A stretch of DNA of 64,000 bases. Source: Aliivibrio finisterrensis (GTDB taxonomy: Bacteria; Pseudomonadota; Gammaproteobacteria; Enterobacterales; Vibrionaceae). The stretch is taken from assembly GCF_008933155.1 (NCBI RefSeq), contig NZ_WBVP01000004.1:225839-289838 (forward strand), in the 5' to 3' direction. Below, piece by piece: positions 59,901-64,000 of the stretch (position 1 is its first letter; every line of letters starts with the position of its first letter). Position numbers and translations under genes: made by a program. The notes beneath the pieces are model-generated. The model made no database searches, was not told where the DNA came from, and saw only the letters and a program-made list of their open reading frames with translations.

Positions 59901-61530
59901 TCAACTACCTGGTGATAAAGTCGATGATTGGATCGGTGCGACACGTCACTCAACTCCTGGAGTTGGTCTGATTTCACCACCGCCACACCATGATATTTAT
60001 TCAATCGAAGATTTAGCACAACTTATTTACGATCTGAAAAACGCCAACCGTAAAGGTCGCGTTAACGTTAAGTTAGTATCTGAGGCGGGTGTTGGTACTA
60101 TCGCCTCTGGTGTAGCCAAAGCAAAAGCAGACGTCGTTCTTATCGCTGGTTTTGATGGTGGTACGGGTGCATCGCCAATGTCATCTATCCGTCATACAGG
60201 CCTTCCGTGGGAACTTGGTCTAGCAGAAACACACCAAACACTACTGAAAAATGGGTTACGTAACCGTATCGTTGTTCAGTCTGATGGCCAAATGAAAACA
60301 CCTCGAGATCTTGCAGTAGCAACGCTTCTTGGTGCTGAAGAATGGGGCGTAGCAACCGCAGCTCTGGTTGTTGAAGGTTGTATCATGATGCGTAAGTGTC
60401 ATAAGAATACTTGCCCTGTTGGTATCGCAACACAAAATAAAACATTGCGTGAGCGCTTTGACGGCCGCGTAGAAGACGTAGTTACGTTCTTCCAATACAT
60501 GGCTGAAGGTCTACGAGAAGTGATGGCTGAACTTGGTTTCCGCTCTATTGATGAAATGGTAGGTCAATCTCATAAACTAAAAGTTCGTGATGATATCGGC
60601 CATTGGAAATACAAAAACTTAGATTTAACTCCAGTACTCCATGTTGAACAACCTCGTGCTGAAGATGGCATTTATAACCAAATTCAACAACAGCATAATC
60701 TTGAAGATGTTCTTGATCGCAAGCTTATCCAAGCTGCTATTCCTGCTCTAGAGAAAGGTGAAACAGTTACTACTGAGTTCGATATCCTAAATACCGACCG
60801 AAGTGTAGGTACTATGCTGTCGAATGAGATATCAAAAGTGTATAAAGACCAAGGCTTACCACAACCAATGAACGTGAAGTTCAATGGCTCTGCTGGGCAA
60901 AGTTTAGGTGCATTCCTTGCAAAAGGCGTGAAATTTGAAGTCGAAGGGGATGCGAATGACTATTGGGGTAAAGGTTTATCTGGCGGTACGCTAGTGCTTT
61001 ATCCAAACGCAAAATCAACGATTGTCGCTGAAGATAACATTATTGTCGGTAATGTCTGTTTCTACGGCGCAACTTCTGGTGAGTCGTATATTCGTGGTAT
61101 GGCTGGTGAGCGCTTCTGTGTACGTAACTCAGGTGCAAAAGTCGTTGTAGAAGGGGTTGGTGATCACGGTTGTGAATACATGACTGGTGGTGTTGCCGTT
61201 ATCCTTGGCTCAACGGGTCGTAACTTTGCGGCAGGTATGAGCGGTGGTGTTGCCTATGTTTGGGATAAGTCTGGTGATTTCGAAAGCAAACTAAACCCTG
61301 AACTCGTCGACCTAGACCCTATCGAACAAGAAGATAAAGATCTTCTATTAGAAATGCTAACTAAGCATGTTGAATTCACAGGAAGTGAAGTTGCTCAGTC
61401 TTTCTTAGATAACTTTGAAGCAAACTTAGCCTCTCTGGCTAAAGTGATGCCGCGTGACTACAAAGCGGTTCTTCAAAAGCGTAAAGCTGAAGCACAACAG
61501 GCACAAACGGAAGAAGTGGAGGCAGTATAA
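56983..61530 (+). CDS. gltB: Glutamate synthase (NADPH) large subunit
   Basis: Makes glutamate from glutamine and 2-oxoglutarate. The N-terminal glutaminase nucleophile is Cys21 in HDACGIGFVAH, implying removal of a 20-residue propeptide; the central and FMN domains follow, with the 3Fe-4S cysteines in MMRKCHKNTCPVGIATQ, and the C-terminal beta-helix GXGXG domain. It has 1515 residues (E. coli 1486 processed). The stop overlaps the gltD ATG (TAATG), so subunits are co-translated. Confidence 0.98.
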   Translation: MVDREQNTQGMYTPELEHDACGIGFVAHLKNRKSHDVVTQALDMLARMEHRGGQGCDPCSGDGAGILLQKPHEFLLEEAVKLGIKLPSFEKYGVGVVLFPKDEHKRQQCRDILERNAQRLDLEIIGYRVLPVDNSMLGDDPLSTEPQFEHVFISGGPSMTPEELERKLYVLRNYTVRVCLESISNIGDDFYINSLSYKTLVYKGQLTTEQVPQYFLDLQNPTMVTALALVHSRFSTNTFPRWRLAQPFRYIAHNGEINTVRGNLNWMKAREAIIESDLFSQQEMDMLLPICQEGSSDSSNFDMALELLVLSGRSLPHALMMMIPEAWQENKNMDPTRRAFYQYHANVMEPWDGPASVCFTDGVQVGATLDRNGLRPSRYTVTKDDFLVMASESGVVEIAPENVEFRGRLQPGRIFVADLEQGRIISDEEVKDGIAKSQPYEKWVEENLLSLNKLPEATNQYSQPSPERLLNRQQAFGVTSEEVNEIILPLAKTAYEPLTAMGADWPLAILSHQSQHLSNYFKQLFAQVTNPPIDPIRERMVMSLNTYLGKDQNLLAETPEHCQKVELESPVLSNSELEKLRAIDNEHLQAKTLDIVFQANEDAGKLERALKRICQYAEDAVVDGYSIILLTDRAVNSNHAAIPAMLAVGAVHHHLIRKGLRAKCDIVIETGDARETHHFATLVGYGANAVNPYLVIETIVELQRVKKLDPTVHPKVLFDNYRKGVNGGLLKIFSKMGISTLQSYHGAQIFEALGISKSVVDKYFTGTVSRIQGLTIDDIAKEVLIRHRVGYPTREIPVQVLDVGGVYQWKQRGEKHLFNPETISLLQESTRNKDYGQFKKYAKAVDDQGDDAATLRSQLDFIKNPAGSIPLEEVEPIENILKRFATGAMSFGSISHEAHSTLAVAMNRIGAKSNSGEGGEDPIRFEKKDNGDWERSAIKQVASGRFGVTSYYLTNADELQIKMAQGAKPGEGGQLPGDKVDDWIGATRHSTPGVGLISPPPHHDIYSIEDLAQLIYDLKNANRKGRVNVKLVSEAGVGTIASGVAKAKADVVLIAGFDGGTGASPMSSIRHTGLPWELGLAETHQTLLKNGLRNRIVVQSDGQMKTPRDLAVATLLGAEEWGVATAALVVEGCIMMRKCHKNTCPVGIATQNKTLRERFDGRVEDVVTFFQYMAEGLREVMAELGFRSIDEMVGQSHKLKVRDDIGHWKYKNLDLTPVLHVEQPRAEDGIYNQIQQQHNLEDVLDRKLIQAAIPALEKGETVTTEFDILNTDRSVGTMLSNEISKVYKDQGLPQPMNVKFNGSAGQSLGAFLAKGVKFEVEGDANDYWGKGLSGGTLVLYPNAKSTIVAEDNIIVGNVCFYGATSGESYIRGMAGERFCVRNSGAKVVVEGVGDHGCEYMTGGVAVILGSTGRNFAAGMSGGVAYVWDKSGDFESKLNPELVDLDPIEQEDKDLLLEMLTKHVEFTGSEVAQSFLDNFEANLASLAKVMPRDYKAVLQKRKAEAQQAQTEEVEAV

Positions 61531-63002
61531 TGGGTAAGCCTACTGGATTTTTAGAACATGGTCGTGAGCTACCAAAGAAACTCGACCCAACGGTTCGAAT
61601 TCAAGACAATAAAGAATTTGTTTTAAACGAAGAATTTGGCGATAAGATTGGCACACAAGCCTCTCGTTGTATGGATTGTGGTGTTCCCTTTTGTCACAAC
61701 GGTTGTCCTATCGGTAACATCATTCCTGAGTTTAATGATGCGGTATACCGTGATAGCTGGGAAGAAGCATGGAAGATCTTAAGTTCAACCAATAACTTCC
61801 CTGAATTCACCGGTCGAGTGTGCCCTGCTCCTTGTGAAAGTGCTTGTGTTCTTGGTATCAATCAAGACCCAATCACTATCTGTAATATCGAAAAAACGAT
61901 TGTAGAAACCGCGTACCGTGAAGGGTACGCGCAACCTAAAAAACCTCGTTCTCGCACAGGAAAAACGGTTGCTATTATCGGTTCAGGTCCTGCTGGTTTA
62001 GCCGCGGCTGAACAATTAAACAGTGCTGGTCACTCTGTCACTGTCTATGAACGCGATGAAAAAGTTGGTGGTCTACTGCGCTTTGGTATCCCTGATTTCA
62101 AGTTAGGTATGGATATCATTGATCGTAAAATCAACTTAATGGCTGATGCCGGTATCAAGTTTGAAGTAAATGCGCATATTGGTGTCGATATTAATGCCCT
62201 GCAATTACGCCAAGACTTCGACGTCGTTCTACTCACTGGTGGTTCTACTGTTCCACGAGATCTACCAATTCCAGGTCGTGAACTCAATGGCGTTCACTTT
62301 GCGATGGAGTTCCTAGGTCAAAACAATCGCCGTGCTAATAATATGGATCTTAAAACTAAAGAGATCCACGCTAAAGGTAAGCATGTTGTTGTTATTGGTG
62401 GTGGCGATACAGGTTCTGACTGTGTAGGTACATCGAATCGTCATGGCGCAGCAAGTATTACTCAGGTTGAGATCATGCCGATCCCACCAGAAAAACGCCC
62501 TGCAAATATGCCTTGGCCTCAATATCCAATGATCATGAAAACAACTACTTCTCACGAAGAAGGCTGTGAGCGTCATTGGAATATCCTAACCAAAGAATTT
62601 ATCTCTGATGATGCAGGTAATGTGAAAGGCCTACGTGTTGCTGATATTGTTTGGCAAGATGCGAAGCCAGGTGAGCGTCCAGGATTTGATGAAGTTTCAG
62701 GTAGTGAACGAGTGATCCCTTGTGATCAAGCCTTCTTAGCTATGGGCTTCTTGCACCCAGAACCAACAGGTGTATTAGCTCAATTAGATATTAAACTGGA
62801 TGATCGCGGTAACGTAGCAACTGATGGTTATGCTACTAATCAAAAAGGTGTTTTTGCCGCGGGTGATATGCGTACTGGTCAATCCCTGATTGTACGTTGT
62901 ATTAATGAAGGCCGTGAATGCTCTAGAGAAATCGATGCTTACCTAATGGGTAACTCGAACCTAGAAGCAAAAGCGGATTCACTAATGCTATCAGCATCAT
63001 AG
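61530..63002 (+). CDS. gltD: Glutamate synthase (NADPH) small subunit
   Basis: Flavoprotein that passes NADPH electrons through FAD and two 4Fe-4S clusters to GltB. Cluster cysteines are in CMDCGVPFCHNGCPIGN and CPAPCESACVLG; FAD motif VAIIGSGPAGLAAAE; NADPH motif VVVIGGGDTGSDCVG. It has 490 residues, slightly longer than the E. coli 472. A strong terminator follows, and there is no gltF. Confidence 0.98.
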   Translation: MGKPTGFLEHGRELPKKLDPTVRIQDNKEFVLNEEFGDKIGTQASRCMDCGVPFCHNGCPIGNIIPEFNDAVYRDSWEEAWKILSSTNNFPEFTGRVCPAPCESACVLGINQDPITICNIEKTIVETAYREGYAQPKKPRSRTGKTVAIIGSGPAGLAAAEQLNSAGHSVTVYERDEKVGGLLRFGIPDFKLGMDIIDRKINLMADAGIKFEVNAHIGVDINALQLRQDFDVVLLTGGSTVPRDLPIPGRELNGVHFAMEFLGQNNRRANNMDLKTKEIHAKGKHVVVIGGGDTGSDCVGTSNRHGAASITQVEIMPIPPEKRPANMPWPQYPMIMKTTTSHEEGCERHWNILTKEFISDDAGNVKGLRVADIVWQDAKPGERPGFDEVSGSERVIPCDQAFLAMGFLHPEPTGVLAQLDIKLDDRGNVATDGYATNQKGVFAAGDMRTGQSLIVRCINEGRECSREIDAYLMGNSNLEAKADSLMLSAS

Positions 63003-63042
63003 TTTTTGGAATAGATTAATTCAGGTTTCCTTCCAAACCTTT

Positions 63043-63071
63043 GGCCAACATTTCGATGTTGGCCTTTTTTA
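63043..63071 (+). terminator. Terminator after gltD
   Basis: GGCCAACAT (63043-63051) / ATGTTGGCC (63056-63064) with a TTCG tetraloop and six T. Confidence 0.95.
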
Positions 63072-63100
63072 TTCTATACTGACAACGCCTATTCAAAATA

Positions 63101-63547
63101 ATGAACTTACCTATGATAAAAATACTCACCATATTTTCAATATTGCTAACACTTACCGCCTGCAGTAAAGGGATCGACAATATGCCTGATAAATCAAAAA
63201 TGATGTGTGCAGATAAACCTAATTGTATCTCTACACTAGAAACTAGAGCTGACTTCAGCGCCGCCCCTTTCACACTTAATAACCCCGACACAACAATAGA
63301 GACTATCGCTCAAATAGCAGAACAACTGAAAGGAGCAAAAATAGCAGTAATTAAAGAAAATTATGCCAGAATAGAATCAACAAGTACGCTCTTTCGCTTT
63401 GTTGATGACTTAGAGCTTAGAATAGAAAGCAGTAATCTTATTGTTCGCTCTGAGTCTCGTACTGGACACTCTGACTTTGGTGTAAATAAAAAGCGCGTAG
63501 AACAATTAAGAACGATGCTACTAGAACAAAACATTATTTCTCAGTAA
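63101..63547 (+). CDS. DUF1499 family lipoprotein
   Basis: 148-residue protein of the DUF1499 family (CADKPNCISTLE, then RFVDDLELRI and VRSESRTGHSDFGVNKKRVEQLR). A lipoprotein signal peptide ends in LLTLTAC, with Cys near residue 21. A start at MIKILTIF (63113) four codons later is equally possible. The function of the family is not known; it lies between the gltD terminator and the tRNA-like array. Confidence 0.85.
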   Translation: MNLPMIKILTIFSILLTLTACSKGIDNMPDKSKMMCADKPNCISTLETRADFSAAPFTLNNPDTTIETIAQIAEQLKGAKIAVIKENYARIESTSTLFRFVDDLELRIESSNLIVRSESRTGHSDFGVNKKRVEQLRTMLLEQNIISQ

Positions 63548-63550
63548 AAA

Positions 63551-63592
63551 GCTCTCCAATAGAAAGTCTAACCAACTGAACTACCACTTCGC
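63551..63592 (-). pseudogene. 5' fragment of a tRNA-Asp-like unit
   Basis: The leftmost unit retains only the 5' part (acceptor-like GAAGTGG, D-arm GTTCAGTTGGTTAGA and following CTTTCTATTGGAGAGC) and then stops at the DUF1499 stop region. It marks the array boundary. Confidence 0.75.
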
Positions 63593-63630
63593 TGTGTCTA
63601 TTCTGCATCATTTTACTTTTATTCAGACGT

Positions 63631-63660
63631 AAAAAAGCCCTAATCTTTCGATTAGGGCTT
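63631..63660 (-). terminator. Terminator of tRNA-like unit 1
   Basis: Minus strand: AAGCCCTAATC / GATTAGGGCTT with GAAA tetraloop and T-run. 11-bp perfect stem. Confidence 0.9.
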
Positions 63661-63665
63661 CTTAG

Positions 63666-63780
63666 TATAGTGGCTACGTTAACGGGACTTTCTATTAACC
63701 TTGAGAGCGACACGTCCCCCGGTGTGACTGGCCGCTAAGCTCTCCAATAGAAAGTCTAACCAACTGAACTACCACTTCGC
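63666..63780 (-). pseudogene. tRNA-Asp-like pseudogene, unit 1
   Basis: On the minus strand GAAGTGG-TA-GTTCAGTTGGTTAGA is followed by an insertion, then GGCCAGTCACACCGGGGG resembling the anticodon arm with GTC, another insertion, and GTCCCGT...CCACT as the end of T-arm and acceptor. The inserts CTTTCTATT and AATAGAAAG are perfectly complementary. At 115 nt with no normal T-loop (GTTCGA) and no CCA it cannot be an ordinary tRNA. Confidence 0.7.
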
Positions 63781-63818
63781 AGTGTCTATTTTGCATCATT
63801 TTACTTTTATACAGACGT

Positions 63819-63848
63819 AAAAAAGCCCTAATCTTTCGATTAGGGTTT
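63819..63848 (-). terminator. Terminator of tRNA-like unit 2
   Basis: Same hairpin as 63631-63660 with one base change in the distal arm (now a weaker end pair): AAACCCTAATC, GAAA loop, GATTAGGGCTT, then T-run. Confidence 0.85.
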
Positions 63849-63853
63849 CTTAG

Positions 63854-63968
63854 TATAGTGGCTACGTTAACGGGACTTTCTATTAACCTTGAGAGCGACA
63901 CGTCCCCCTGCGTGACAGGCCGCTAAGCTCTCCAATAGAAAGTCTAACCAACTGAACTACCACTTCGC
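63854..63968 (-). pseudogene. tRNA-Asp-like pseudogene, unit 2
   Basis: As unit 1, but the central part reads GGCCTGTCACGCAGGGGG; its CCTGTCACGCAGGGGG portion is identical to the anticodon arm and variable loop of bacterial tRNA-Asp(GTC). The GAGAGC / GCTCTC and CTTTCTATT / AATAGAAAG inverted pairs are kept. Confidence 0.72.
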
Positions 63969-64000
63969 AGTGTCTATTTTGCATCATTTTACTTTTATAC

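Larger units (their letters stand above)
63551..64000 (-). repeat. 188-bp tandem repeat array of tRNA-Asp-like units
   Basis: Units begin at 63551, 63739 and 63927, spaced exactly 188 bp; the third is cut by the window edge, so copy number is unknown. Units differ by few substitutions (for example ATTCAGACG/ATACAGACG, and CCGGTGTGACTGG/CTGCGTGACAGG). Each contains, on the minus strand, a tRNA-Asp-like segment and an intrinsic terminator. No ORF of note lies within. Confidence 0.93.

Noticed and set aside
63666..63780. Integron attC site (GTTAAC core in each unit)
   Set aside because: The single GTTAACG lacks the paired second core and the attC hairpin; the tRNA-Asp match explains the unit better.
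63695..63901. Minus-strand 68-codon frame across the tRNA-like array
   Set aside because: It crosses two repeat units, terminators and tRNA-like parts; no ribosome site and no coding character.
63551..64000. CRISPR array
   Set aside because: The period is 188 bp with nearly identical whole units; there are no short repeats with unique spacers and no cas genes.

Overview
The window is a 64 kb piece of a gamma-proteobacterial chromosome, almost certainly from Aliivibrio (Vibrio fischeri group). The reasons are the low-GC Vibrio-style coding, near-identity in gene order to E. coli core blocks (surE-pcm-nlpD, rnc-era-recO-pdxJ-acpS, rpoE-rseABC, thrLABC, gltBD), and Vibrionaceae-specific members: a flagellin gene outside the main flagellar cluster, a DUF3545 protein, and arcA lying beside arcB. 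It is mainly a housekeeping region. There are no phages, transposase genes or CRISPR arrays.

Layout. 1-4520 (minus): ftsB-ispD-ispF-truD-surE-pcm-nlpD, with nlpD cut by the left edge. 4693-13728 (minus): rlmD-relA, a lone flagellin gene with its own sigma-28 promoter, then mazG-pyrG-eno. 13903-16692 (plus): hybrid kinase barA. 16871-26118 (minus): rpoE-rseA-rseB-rseC, lepA-lepB-rnc-era-recO-pdxJ-acpS. 26436-29867: nadB (plus), sdhE-ygfX (minus), ygfZ (plus). 29868-30410 is a long spacer with an orphan structured RNA candidate, followed by a ytfK homologue. 30702-33687 (minus): ygfB-ubiH-ubiI, without pepP. 33929-37287 (plus): zapA, 6S RNA, ygfA, rpiA, serA. 37347-41615 (minus): yggE, mscS, yaaA and an alanine/sodium symporter. 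42365-45656: a DUF3545 gene, a hemerythrin-like gene, ung, nfo and grcA. 45781-50712 (minus): thrLABC with its attenuator. 50880-56412: an RraA-like gene, arcA (plus), then an arcB-lipoprotein pair and yhcC (minus). 56983-63002 (plus): gltBD. 63101-63547: a DUF1499 lipoprotein. 63551-64000: a 188-bp tandem array of tRNA-Asp-like pseudogenes running off the right edge.

The genes form several themes: isoprenoid precursor and ubiquinone synthesis (ispDF, ubiHI), envelope stress (rpoE-rse), redox control (arcA, arcB, grcA, with FNR-like boxes before arcA and grcA), stringent response (relA, a ytfK homologue), and amino acid and nitrogen assimilation (thrABC, serA, gltBD).

The less ordinary content is non-coding: (1) two copies, about 95% identical, of a 160-bp element that folds on itself (MITE-like); (2) the orphan three-hairpin RNA near 30.2 kb and an orphan minus-strand terminator beside it; (3) the long structured leader of gltB; (4) the tRNA-Asp-derived tandem repeats at the right end. 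All statements come from reading the sequence; no database or folding program was run.
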